DNA of 64,000 bases from Acidaminobacter sp964416305 (GTDB lineage Bacteria; Bacillota; Clostridia; Peptostreptococcales; Acidaminobacteraceae): positions 1-64,000 of the forward strand of contig CAYQDM010000011.1 of assembly GCA_964416305.1 (NCBI GenBank), given 5' to 3'. The notes under the pieces are model-generated. The model searched no databases. It was given only the letters and a program-made list of their open reading frames with translations, and was not told the DNA's origin. The position numbers were made by a program, and so were the translations under genes. Of this stretch, positions 33,355-42,699 are shown piece after piece (position 1 is the first letter of the stretch; each line of letters opens with the position of its first letter).

Positions 33355-34094
33355 GGATAGCGTCAGTACCACAGCAGGGACCGGCACTTGAATTACCGAA
33401 AGCGGCAAAATGGCTTCTCGTCCTGATTATGGCAGTCGCCGCCAATTTGTTTATTCTGAGCCTGAGCATTGATGTGTTTTCCATGAGCCGCAGCTACTAT
33501 GATCAGGAGTTTGAAAAACTTGGCACGACTGAGCTCACCGGTTTGACAACAGAAGAGCTGGGCGGCGTCTCGGACATGATCATCAACTATCTCAAAGGTC
33601 AGGAACCTGAGTTTCAGTTTGAAGTTGAAAGAAACGGGAAGCAGGTTCAGCTCTTCAATGAGCGTGAGCAGACCCACATGGAGGATGTCCTGGTGCTCTT
33701 CCAGCTGAATGGAAGAATCAAAATGATAGCCATAGCTGTCTTTTCCCTGGCAGTGTTTGTCGTGCTGCAGCTCAGCAGAGACCGCGGTCTGCTCTACCGG
33801 GGAATGATGGGCGCGGGGCTTTTAGGCGTTGCGGCGGCCGGATTTCTGCTGCTGTTGATCACGGTGGACTTTACAAAATACTTTACTCTGTTTCATGAGC
33901 TCTTTTTTGACAATGACTTGTGGCTCCTTAATCCCAAAACAGATTTATTGATTGTGATTCTTCAGGAACAATTTTTTGTGGATATTGCCATCCGGATCTT
34001 CGGACTTTATATTGGCTTGAATGCCGTTCTGGCAACCATCGGCACAATTTTTTTAAGGGGCTCGAAGCGCGCTGCACGGTATAGGCAGGCGTAG
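33351..34094 (+). CDS. TIGR01906-family integral membrane protein
   Basis: A 247-aa protein with four hydrophobic helices (about 22-45, 124-142, 150-170, 210-235) and a large extracytoplasmic loop (about 45-120). The family signature FHELFFDNDLWLLNP followed by PKTDLLIVILQEQFF is clear. Function is unknown. Its ATG overlaps the stop of the selenoperoxiredoxin gene (ATGA), so the two are translated together; whether they cooperate is not known. Confidence 0.85.
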   Translation: MRIASVPQQGPALELPKAAKWLLVLIMAVAANLFILSLSIDVFSMSRSYYDQEFEKLGTTELTGLTTEELGGVSDMIINYLKGQEPEFQFEVERNGKQVQLFNEREQTHMEDVLVLFQLNGRIKMIAIAVFSLAVFVVLQLSRDRGLLYRGMMGAGLLGVAAAGFLLLLITVDFTKYFTLFHELFFDNDLWLLNPKTDLLIVILQEQFFVDIAIRIFGLYIGLNAVLATIGTIFLRGSKRAARYRQA

Positions 34095-34100
34095 CAAAAT

Positions 34101-34170
34101 GGGAGGAAGATTGTACAGCGGAAGCCGCACTCCGGACTTCCTTTTGTGGCCGTCTTCCTCCCGGTTTCTT
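34101..34170 (+). terminator. Terminator-like hairpin before addB
   Basis: A perfect outer stem GGGAGGAAGA/TCTTCCTCCC (34101-34110, 34153-34162) with inner GGAAG/CTTCC is followed by GGTTTCTTT. The T run is weak. Confidence 0.6.
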
Positions 34171-34208
34171 TCACCTGTAACACTGGCTTGAAAAGTGAGG
34201 TGCAGCAA

Positions 34209-37200
34209 TTGATTCAGGTGGTAACAGGCCGCTCCGGCAGCGGCAAGACAAAAGGCATCTATGAGTTTCTCGCTCAATTGGAACGGGATTCGGGCGTTTC
34301 GGGGGATCCTGGCATCGCAGTTTGGCTGATCGTGCCTGAGCAGTTCACGCTGCAGGCGGAACGGGAACTGATCAGCTATCAGAACCTGGAAGGCCTGCTC
34401 AGGGTGCAGGTGCTCAGTTTCAGAAAATTGGTGGACAGGGTGCTAGAATCCACCCAAGCCAGTCAGCAGCTGTATCTGGATGAGCTTGGGCGGCATATGC
34501 TGCTCAAACGCATTTTGCTTGAGAACTCGGATCGGTTGGAAGCTTACCAGTCTGCCCATCGAAAGCCCGGATTTATAGCCATGATGGGGGATTTTCTCGC
34601 AGAGCTGAAGCGCTCAGGCATAGGGCCTGACAAACTGCGGGATGCAGGTGAGGGGCTTCCCAAGCTGACATCGGCAAAAATAAATGATATCGCTCTTGTC
34701 TTTGAACGGTTTGAAGCACTCAAATCCGGGTCACTCATGGACGAAGAAGACCGCTATGATTTGGCGGCAGAACGCGTCTCAACACTTGTGGGTCTCGCCG
34801 GTTCTACAGTTTGCATCGACGGGTTTTCCGGATTTACAGGTCAGGAGTTCAAACTGATTGAGAGCCTCGCCAGAACCTGCAGCGCCCTGCGCGTGGCCTT
34901 GACTTTAGACCCCGAGCACCTGTCCCAGTCGGGGATTTTTTTGGCGACGGCAGAAACTTATAGGCGACTGGAAGGCATAGCTCAGGATACCGGCTGCGGA
35001 TTTGCATCTAAACACATGCCAACGCCACATGAGCCTCAAAATCCGCTTCGGCATATAGAGCAGCAACTCTTTGAATTCCCGCAGACCGTCTACAATGGCG
35101 ATCCGGATGGGATCCGCCTCATGACCTTTGACACCACCTGGGACGAGGCGGAGTTTGTAGCGCTCGAAATAGGGCGGCTGGTTTCTGAGCAGGGTTACCA
35201 CTTTACGGATGTCGCTGTAGTCAGCAATGCGCCTGAAATTTATGACGACCTCCTGATGCGGGTATTCAACCAGTATCAGATTCCGACCTTCCATGACAAC
35301 CGGCGGGATATTGTCGGCAATCCCCTTGCCAGGCTGATCCTCGCCATGCTCGAAGCCTACCAGAAGGACTTTAAACCGGAGCCGTTGTTCAGAGGCCTCA
35401 AAACAGGTCTGACTGAGCTCGAGAAAGATGAATGGGAGCGGCTGGAGATCTATGCGGTTGAGAATGGCATTCGGGGCAAGCGGTGGGAGCGCCAAGCAGA
35501 GGATGACCTTTTAGAACCACTCAGGGAAAAGTTAGCAGGCATTGTTGAACAGTTCAAGTCGGCCTTCAAAGAAACTGATTCTGCGGCAGGCTATAGCGCA
35601 GCGCTTTTTAATTGGCTTATAAAATCAGGCGTCCGTGAACGCTATGAGGCGCGAATGGGTCAAGTCCGGACTCAAAGCGGCTTTGAAGCAGCCTTCGAGC
35701 TCATTCAAGGTTGGAACATGATTTCCGATCTGCTCGATCAAATTGTTTCGGTTTCTCCTGAAACCACTATGAAGCTCAGCGATTACAGGGCAATATTGGA
35801 AGCCGGATTTGCTGCCTATGAAACGGGTATGCTGCCTCAGGACTTTGATACGGTCTTGATTGGAAAAGTAGAGCATTCCCGAAGCCACCCCATTAAAGCG
35901 CTCTTTCTTGTAGGCGCTGCAGATGGCATTCTGCCCTCCAACCGTGATGGCAGCGGGCTTCTCACCGAGGATGAAAAGCTGAGCCTGCGTGCGTGTCAGC
36001 TGGATTTGAAATCTATCAGCGACTACCTGTCCATGAATGAATCTTTCTCGATTCATCTGGCTATGGCGAAACCCTCAGAGGCCTTATACGTAAGCTGTGC
36101 ATTCGCGGATGGCATGGGGCGGAGCCTGCGCCCCTCCTATCTGCTCGACCGCCTCGACAGTTTGTTTCCAAAAATCAAAATTGAGCATGTGCGGCTGGAT
36201 GAACTTTCGCCGTCAGCCCGGGCGTCCAACTATAGCGCGGTGATTGCGCCTATTACCAGGCAAATCCGTGAATGGCTGGATGGAAGGCAGTCCCAGCCGG
36301 ATTTGGAATGGGCTGCCATGCTGCGCCATTTTGAATCCCAGCCCGCCTATGAAGCGCGTGCGCGTCAGCTGAGACAAGCCTTTCACCACAACAATAGGCC
36401 TAAACCGCTCTCTCAAGCCGCGACCGAATCTCTCTTCGGCATGCCTCTTACCACCAGCATCTCAAGGCTTGAGCGCTTTGCCGCCTGTCCGTTCAAGCAT
36501 TTTGTGGATTTCGGACTCAAACCGGCGCGGGTAGTGCCTTATGAGGTGGATCTTCCTGAAGTGGGGAGATTGTTCCACAGCGCTGTCGAGAGTTTTGCCC
36601 TCAGAGCTTTGGCCGATGGTCACGAGAACGTCCCCCAATCCCAGGAAGAAGTCGCGGCGCTGATTGGGCAAATTGTGGACGAAAACGTCGAACGCCATGG
36701 CAAGTCAGTATTTGCGAACTCTGAACGGAATCGCTATGTCCTGAGGCGTGTCAAACGCACCGGGACCAGGGCAGCGATGACTATTTTGGACCATCTGGCT
36801 CACAGTCATTTTAAGCCGAAGGCCTTTGAGCTCGCCTTTTCCTCTAACCGTCCGGACAGCCTTCCACCCATTCTGATAGAACTTGCAGACGGCCAGCGGC
36901 TGTTGCTGGAGGGGCGGATCGACAGGATTGATTTGTGTGAAACCGAAGAAGGCGTGGCCTTTGTACAGATAGTCGATTATAAATCCGGTGCGGAGACGCT
37001 GGATCTTTCAAGAGTGCACCACGGCCTCCAGCTCCAGCTGGTCGCCTACATGGATGCGGTTCTGAATGATCCGTCGATTCTCACTGCCATGCCGCAGGTT
37101 TACCCCGGAGGTCTCTTTTACTTTAAAATTGATGACCCCATGGTTGATCTTGAAAGTATCAGAGAAGAAGACGTCGAACGGGAGCTTTTGAAAAAGCTGA

Positions 37201-37643
37201 GGCTCAATGGGCTCGTTATAGGCGGCTCGGAAATGGCAAAGCGCCTCGATCAGACCTTGGAGTCTGAGACGAAATCCGTCAGAATTCCATTCGAACTCAA
37301 ACGAGACGGAACTCCGACTGCGGCCTCGGGTGTGCTTGAAGCCTCGACCTTCGAAAGTCTCAGGCGGTACGTCCGGGACAAAATCGCAGCGCTTGGCACT
37401 GAGATCCTGAAGGGTGATATTGATGTGGCGCCTTACCGGTTCGGTTCGAAAACCGCCTGTGATTATTGCGATCTGATGGGCATTTGTCAGTTTGACCTGA
37501 CTTATGGGGACAACCGCTACAGAAACCTAAAGAAACTAAAAGGCACCCAGTGGATGGATGACTATGGGGCGGGGGGGAATCAGCCTCTGAATGAACGCTC
37601 CCTGGTCAAGCAAGATAAACGGGAAGAGGAGGTGAAGTCGTGA
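34209..37643 (+). CDS. addB: AddB, ATP-dependent helicase/nuclease subunit B
   Basis: A 1144-aa subunit of the AddAB helicase-nuclease that resects double-strand breaks for RecA. The N-terminal Walker A is VVTGRSGSGKT. The C-terminal RecB-like nuclease domain has GRIDRIDL and IVDYKSG (about 900-945). The four Cys of the AddB iron-sulfur staple are present: AACPFKHF (about 760) and, near 1084-1093, C-x2-C-x5-C. The start is taken as TTG 34209 (reading MIQVVTG), with AGTGAGG 9 bp upstream; the longer frame from 34146 runs back into the hairpin. addA overlaps the stop. Confidence 0.93.
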   Translation: MIQVVTGRSGSGKTKGIYEFLAQLERDSGVSGDPGIAVWLIVPEQFTLQAERELISYQNLEGLLRVQVLSFRKLVDRVLESTQASQQLYLDELGRHMLLKRILLENSDRLEAYQSAHRKPGFIAMMGDFLAELKRSGIGPDKLRDAGEGLPKLTSAKINDIALVFERFEALKSGSLMDEEDRYDLAAERVSTLVGLAGSTVCIDGFSGFTGQEFKLIESLARTCSALRVALTLDPEHLSQSGIFLATAETYRRLEGIAQDTGCGFASKHMPTPHEPQNPLRHIEQQLFEFPQTVYNGDPDGIRLMTFDTTWDEAEFVALEIGRLVSEQGYHFTDVAVVSNAPEIYDDLLMRVFNQYQIPTFHDNRRDIVGNPLARLILAMLEAYQKDFKPEPLFRGLKTGLTELEKDEWERLEIYAVENGIRGKRWERQAEDDLLEPLREKLAGIVEQFKSAFKETDSAAGYSAALFNWLIKSGVRERYEARMGQVRTQSGFEAAFELIQGWNMISDLLDQIVSVSPETTMKLSDYRAILEAGFAAYETGMLPQDFDTVLIGKVEHSRSHPIKALFLVGAADGILPSNRDGSGLLTEDEKLSLRACQLDLKSISDYLSMNESFSIHLAMAKPSEALYVSCAFADGMGRSLRPSYLLDRLDSLFPKIKIEHVRLDELSPSARASNYSAVIAPITRQIREWLDGRQSQPDLEWAAMLRHFESQPAYEARARQLRQAFHHNNRPKPLSQAATESLFGMPLTTSISRLERFAACPFKHFVDFGLKPARVVPYEVDLPEVGRLFHSAVESFALRALADGHENVPQSQEEVAALIGQIVDENVERHGKSVFANSERNRYVLRRVKRTGTRAAMTILDHLAHSHFKPKAFELAFSSNRPDSLPPILIELADGQRLLLEGRIDRIDLCETEEGVAFVQIVDYKSGAETLDLSRVHHGLQLQLVAYMDAVLNDPSILTAMPQVYPGGLFYFKIDDPMVDLESIREEDVERELLKKLRLNGLVIGGSEMAKRLDQTLESETKSVRIPFELKRDGTPTAASGVLEASTFESLRRYVRDKIAALGTEILKGDIDVAPYRFGSKTACDYCDLMGICQFDLTYGDNRYRNLKKLKGTQWMDDYGAGGNQPLNERSLVKQDKREEEVKS

Positions 37644-40600
37644 GTCGAAAAGCAGAAGAAGCAAATTTAGATGTCGAGTCTGCGGCTCAGACTTCCCCAA
37701 AAGCTGCAGTTCAAACAGAGGTTGAAAATGCAGTCCATTCCGCAGCCTCGACTGAAGTCAGGTGGACACCGGATCAGGACAGCGCGATCCGCTCCAGAAA
37801 AGCGAATCTCCTGGTTTCAGCCGCAGCCGGTTCGGGGAAAACTGCAGTGCTGGTAGAACGCATCCTGCAGCTGATCTCTGAGGACAGGATTCCTATCAGG
37901 AATATGTTGATTGTGACCTTCACCAACGCCGCAGCCGGAGAAATGCGAACCCGGATTATCAAGGCTCTGTCCGCAAAACTGAGGGAGCCGGGCTCGGATG
38001 CACCGTGGCTGAGAGAACAGCTGGAACGCGCCGGCAGCGCTTATATCATGACGCTGCACGCCTTCTGCAATGATCTGGTCCGAAAGCACTTCTACAAAGT
38101 CGATATGGATCCCGCCTTCAGGGTCGGTGACGCGACTTTGCTCAAATCCCTGCGCGAAGAGGCGGCCATGCTGACTTTGGAAATGGCTTACGAGGCCATG
38201 AGTCCGGACTTCAGCCAATTTATTGAAGCGTTTTCAGGCAACCGTACAGATGAAAAAATTGAAGCCCTTTTGTGGAATGTCCATGGATTCATACAATCCC
38301 AGCCGGACCCGAAAGCCTGGCTGGTGAGCCAGAAGGAGGCTTTGGAGATCCACGACGCGGAGGACAGCCTTTGGCTGAAATCGCTGCTTCAGATGATTTC
38401 TGAGGAACTGGAGGGCTTGATGGAATCCCACAAAGAAACAGAGTGGCTCTGTCAGGATCCATCAGGTCCTGTCGCGTATCTCCCCGCGATCCGGGCAGAC
38501 CTTGAATTGCTGGAGCACCTCACGGACAGCATGAAAGCCGGTTACGCCGCCGCCTATGATGCGCTGGCGGATCTCAAGTTTGACAAACTGAAGCCTATTA
38601 GAGGCGCGGAAGCCGAACTGGTGGATCCGGTGCTAAAAGAAGCCGTCCTGGAGCGGAGAGACCTGGTAAAGGATTATATCAAGCGCCTGGGGAAGCATTT
38701 TTTCTCACAATCCCCTGACGCGCTGGATCAATCCATACGCAGGCTGCTGCCGGGAACCCGTGCGCTTTCTGAATTGGTCATCACTCTGGAGGAACAGTAC
38801 GGGGCGCTGAAGAAGGAAGCCGGGGTTATAGATTTTTATGACCTGGAGCACCTCGCCATTGACATACTCAAAGATGAGGAAATTGCCGGCATGTACAGAG
38901 CCAAGTTCGATCATCTGTTTCTGGATGAATACCAGGACTCCAACCTGGTTCAGGAGACAGTGATTCGAGTGATAGCAAGAGAGGACAATGTCTTCCTGGT
39001 CGGCGACGTCAAGCAAAGCATTTACAAGTTCAGACTGGCGGATCCTACCCTGTTCATGGACAAGCTCAACAGTTATTCCCGCGAGGAAGGCGCTAGGAAC
39101 AGGATCATTGATCTCAGCGCCAACTTCCGTACCAGACCTGAACTGATTGAGAGAGTCAACGGCTTTTTTGAGAAGGTCATGAACCTGTCCCTGGGCGAAG
39201 TGGTTTATGATCATCATGCCCGTCTTAACCCTGGATTATCGTTTCCGGAGGAAGCGTTCCCCTCTTTGTCTTTAACTTTGATAGATACGGGCAAAGCGAA
39301 GTCCGAGAGCGAGACCCAGGCTGCAGAAGCAGCAGGACCAACTGAGATGTCAATATTCGCCGCAGCCGGAACACCTTCTGAGTCCGAAGAGGATGAAACT
39401 GATCCCGAACTTGAAGAAGCTTTGTCCTACATGAAGAACGCGGAGCTGGAAGCTCATGTCGTTGCGGATCTGATCAAGGATACCTTAAAAATGGACATCT
39501 ACGATCCCAAATTGGGTCGTCTCAGAAAGCCGGCTTTCAGAGATGTTGTCATCCTCATGCGCTCGCCCAAAGCTGCAGCGGAAACCTATGTTCAGGTGTT
39601 GAGCCAGTATGGGCTTCCTGTTCGGGCAGACGGCGTGGGTGCCAAAATCTCCTCCTTTGAGATGCAGGCAGCCTTGAGCTTGATGAAAGTCCTCGACAAC
39701 AGCCGTCTGGATCTCGATCTCCTCACAGTCCTCAGGTCCCCTATTGGCGGCTTTAGTACGGATGAGCTGGCAGCCATACGCACCTTTTCTCCTCAGGGAA
39801 CCTTCAGAGATGCTGTGACGCTGTTTTCGGAAGCGGACTGCGGCGCTGAGACAGGGCTGTCCTCCAGGCTGCGGGACTTTCTGTTGCGCCTGGAAGTTTG
39901 GTCGGGCTACGCCACGTTTGAGCGCGTTGGAGACTTCGTCTGGCGCCTGATGATTGAAACCGGTCTTTTGGACTATGCGCGCGCCATGCCCGAGGGAGAG
40001 CTCCGCGCCAATCAACTAATGAAGCTCGTCGAGCGTGCGGGAGACTATGAAGCAGCACTCAGAGGAGATTTATCCGGCTTTATCAAAGTCCTCGAAGAGG
40101 GGGATGCCTCAGAGTTTAGTGCCGAGGTGCCCAAAACTCTCTCGGAGGATGAGGACTTCATCCGAATCATGAGCATCCACAAAAGTAAAGGTTTGGAATT
40201 TCCTATTGTCTTCCTGGCCGACACCGGAAAGAAATTCAATATGAGAGACACTTATGGTGATTTGCTGCTCCACAAAGATCTCGGCATAGCGCTTAAGGAG
40301 ATCGACGCGCAGAAGCGAACCTACAGAACGTCGCTGCCTCAGCTTGCGATTCAGAAAGCCATTGAACGAGAAGCGTTGTCAGAGGAGCTCAGAATTCTCT
40401 ATGTCGCTTTGACCAGGGCAGTGGATCGACTTTACGTCACAGGGGCCACAAAATTTGTCGATAAGGCCCTCAGCAACTATGGGAGAGGCTGTCTTGCCTT
40501 TGCCATGCGCCAGGCAAAGAGTTTGCTGGACTGGATGGGGGCTTATGCCGTCGGTGAGGAGGTCTCTGAAGCTGCACGCTGGGGTTTTAATCTGATCCGC

Positions 40601-41467
40601 GCTGAGGATCAGATTCGCGCTCAAACTTTTGAAGCGGTCTCAAACCGCGCTTTGGATGACCTGCTTGTGAGCGCAGGCGGCCATGTCCTTGACGCCTCAG
40701 TTATTCGGCGGTTGGACAGCGGCAGAATTCTGAAACCAGTTCCCGGGGATCTGGACGAGGTCCAACCACGAGCCTCGGTGCTGCCTTCCAAGGTCAGCGT
40801 TTCAGAACTTAAAGCCTTGGAAGCCCTGGATCAAACCGCGCTGAATCGCGCCATGACTTTGGAGGTCCTCTATAAGCCTGAACTGACAGAAATGCCAAGA
40901 TTTATGGCACAGGAAAGCAGAGCGGCAATGGGTGCTGCCAGAGGCAGTGCGTTCCATACGGTGCTCCAGCATATCGATTTTTCAAAAATGGACAAAAGAA
41001 CTTCGGCAGAAAGAGAATCGGTTTTCAATGAAGAAAAGCTGAGGCTCGTCCGGGAAGGCAGACTGGATCAGGCTCTTGCAAATGAGTTTGGCTGGCCGGA
41101 ACTGGCCGGATTCTTCGACCACCCGTTCTTTCGACGGCTCCTTCGCGCGAGAAAGCTGGAAAGAGAAAAAGCCTTTGTCCTGAAACGAGGCTCAGGACGA
41201 GATTTCAGCCTGATTCAGGGCGTCGTGGACCTTTATTTTGAGGATGAACAGGGCCTGGTTCTGGTGGATTATAAAACGGACAGAGTTGGTGGTCCTGAGG
41301 CTGTGACACTGCTGAAACAGCGCTACAGCACTCAGCTGGGACTATACGCTGAGGCGCTGGAAAAACTCACCGGACGACAGGTGGAAGCCGCATGGCTCTA
41401 CGCAGCCCACTTAAAACAATGGATCAACGTTGAACTTACAGGTCGTGAAAAGGAGGAATACTCTTGA
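37640..41467 (+). CDS. addA: AddA, ATP-dependent helicase/nuclease subunit A
   Basis: A 1275-aa UvrD-type 3'-5' helicase fused to a RecB-type nuclease. It has Q-motif/Walker A SAAAGSGKTAVLVERI (about 60-75), Walker B FLDEYQDSN (about 430), VGDVKQSIYKFR, SIHKSKGLEFP and ALTRAVDRLYVT. The C-terminal nuclease has GVVDLYFED and LVDYKTDRV (about 1190-1215). About the first 35 residues are low-complexity Ala/Glu/Ser. The GTG at 37640 overlaps the addB stop and follows GAGGAGGTGAA. It works with AddB at Chi sites. Confidence 0.95.
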   Translation: MSRKAEEANLDVESAAQTSPKAAVQTEVENAVHSAASTEVRWTPDQDSAIRSRKANLLVSAAAGSGKTAVLVERILQLISEDRIPIRNMLIVTFTNAAAGEMRTRIIKALSAKLREPGSDAPWLREQLERAGSAYIMTLHAFCNDLVRKHFYKVDMDPAFRVGDATLLKSLREEAAMLTLEMAYEAMSPDFSQFIEAFSGNRTDEKIEALLWNVHGFIQSQPDPKAWLVSQKEALEIHDAEDSLWLKSLLQMISEELEGLMESHKETEWLCQDPSGPVAYLPAIRADLELLEHLTDSMKAGYAAAYDALADLKFDKLKPIRGAEAELVDPVLKEAVLERRDLVKDYIKRLGKHFFSQSPDALDQSIRRLLPGTRALSELVITLEEQYGALKKEAGVIDFYDLEHLAIDILKDEEIAGMYRAKFDHLFLDEYQDSNLVQETVIRVIAREDNVFLVGDVKQSIYKFRLADPTLFMDKLNSYSREEGARNRIIDLSANFRTRPELIERVNGFFEKVMNLSLGEVVYDHHARLNPGLSFPEEAFPSLSLTLIDTGKAKSESETQAAEAAGPTEMSIFAAAGTPSESEEDETDPELEEALSYMKNAELEAHVVADLIKDTLKMDIYDPKLGRLRKPAFRDVVILMRSPKAAAETYVQVLSQYGLPVRADGVGAKISSFEMQAALSLMKVLDNSRLDLDLLTVLRSPIGGFSTDELAAIRTFSPQGTFRDAVTLFSEADCGAETGLSSRLRDFLLRLEVWSGYATFERVGDFVWRLMIETGLLDYARAMPEGELRANQLMKLVERAGDYEAALRGDLSGFIKVLEEGDASEFSAEVPKTLSEDEDFIRIMSIHKSKGLEFPIVFLADTGKKFNMRDTYGDLLLHKDLGIALKEIDAQKRTYRTSLPQLAIQKAIEREALSEELRILYVALTRAVDRLYVTGATKFVDKALSNYGRGCLAFAMRQAKSLLDWMGAYAVGEEVSEAARWGFNLIRAEDQIRAQTFEAVSNRALDDLLVSAGGHVLDASVIRRLDSGRILKPVPGDLDEVQPRASVLPSKVSVSELKALEALDQTALNRAMTLEVLYKPELTEMPRFMAQESRAAMGAARGSAFHTVLQHIDFSKMDKRTSAERESVFNEEKLRLVREGRLDQALANEFGWPELAGFFDHPFFRRLLRARKLEREKAFVLKRGSGRDFSLIQGVVDLYFEDEQGLVLVDYKTDRVGGPEAVTLLKQRYSTQLGLYAEALEKLTGRQVEAAWLYAAHLKQWINVELTGREKEEYS

Positions 41468-42699
41468 AATTACTTCACACCTCCGACTGGCACCTCGGAA
41501 GGCTGATCGAAACACAGCCCCGTCTCGAGGAGCAGGCTGCCTTTTTGGAATCACTCATAGACATTGCGGAGCGGGAATCTGTCGATGTGGTCCTGGTCGC
41601 AGGCGACGTCTATGATACTTATAATCCCCCGGCGCGGGCCGAGCGCCTGTTTTTTGAGAAAGTCAAAAAGCTGGCCGATGGCGGCAAAAGACTCATCGTC
41701 ATTGTCTCCGGCAACCACGACCAACCGGTGCGCCTGGGGGCAGCGGCCTCCTGGGCTGCGGAGCATGGGGTCATCTTGTGCACGGACGTCACAGACCGTT
41801 GGGAGGATCAGCAGATTGGCCGATTTCGAATTTTGGGCAAAGGACCCGGGGCACTGACCGTCGCTGTTGGGGACGACGCACTGGATCTCGCGCTGCTTCC
41901 TTTTCCCAGTGAAAGCAGACTCGGAGAAATAATGTCAGACACCGGCAAAGAAGAAGAGCTGCAGCTGTCATATTCTGAACGCGTCAAACTGTTGCTTCAG
42001 GAACGCGCCGCCCACTTCACCGAGGAGACTTTTGGCATTGTCGTATCGCATTTGTTTGTGAGCGGCGGGGAGTTGTCAGACTCTGAACGGACGCTTCAAT
42101 GGGGTGGTGCCTATACGGTGTTTGGCGACGCTTTTCCGGAATCAGCCAACTATGTCGCTCTGGGGCACCTCCATAAGCCCCAGTCGGTGGCGGGTCTCAA
42201 GGGCCGCGGCCGTTACAGCGGTTCACCCCTCCAGTACAGCCGCAGCGAAACAGGGTATGCAAAGTCGGTGATGCTGATTGACACGGCTGCAGAACTACCC
42301 TTGGAGTTTCAGGAGCATTTTATTCCGCTTTTCAAACCCATTGAAATCTGGCATGCAGGATCCTTTGAAGAGGCTGAAGCCCGCCTGATGCGTGAGGCAG
42401 ACAGGAAAGCGTGGGTTTATCTGGAGATTGAGACCGGGCAGCCTCTGACCAATGGGGAAATCAGACGGCTAAAAACCCTCTACCCGGATTTGCTGAGCAT
42501 AGAGCCTATCTTTCCGGATCAAACGGGCAGCAGCACCGTTGAAGTATCCCTGGAGAGCATGGATGTTCATGAGTTGTTCAGACGTTATTATGAACGCGAG
42601 TATGGCGCGCTGCCGGATCCGGAACTGATGGTGCGCTTCGCGTCCCTGTTGACGGCAGAAGACACAGAGGGAGAGTCAAAGGGTGGTGAGGCTGTATGA
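41464..42699 (+). CDS. sbcD: SbcD exonuclease subunit
   Basis: A 411-aa Mre11/SbcD-type nuclease. Manganese-site motifs are complete: HTSDWHLGR (8-10), VLVAGDVYDTYNP, VSGNHDQPVRL, VSHLFVSGG and ALGHLHKPQ. It pairs with SbcC to open hairpins and protein-blocked DNA ends. The TTG start at 41464 overlaps the addA stop and follows AGGAGGAATACTC. The C-terminal 130 residues are the capping domain. Confidence 0.95.
   Translation: MKLLHTSDWHLGRLIETQPRLEEQAAFLESLIDIAERESVDVVLVAGDVYDTYNPPARAERLFFEKVKKLADGGKRLIVIVSGNHDQPVRLGAAASWAAEHGVILCTDVTDRWEDQQIGRFRILGKGPGALTVAVGDDALDLALLPFPSESRLGEIMSDTGKEEELQLSYSERVKLLLQERAAHFTEETFGIVVSHLFVSGGELSDSERTLQWGGAYTVFGDAFPESANYVALGHLHKPQSVAGLKGRGRYSGSPLQYSRSETGYAKSVMLIDTAAELPLEFQEHFIPLFKPIEIWHAGSFEEAEARLMREADRKAWVYLEIETGQPLTNGEIRRLKTLYPDLLSIEPIFPDQTGSSTVEVSLESMDVHELFRRYYEREYGALPDPELMVRFASLLTAEDTEGESKGGEAV

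Noticed and set aside
34146..34208. Upstream extension of addB from 34146
   Set aside because: The extra residues are encoded within a terminator-like hairpin, and the TTG at 34209 gives the normal AddB start.
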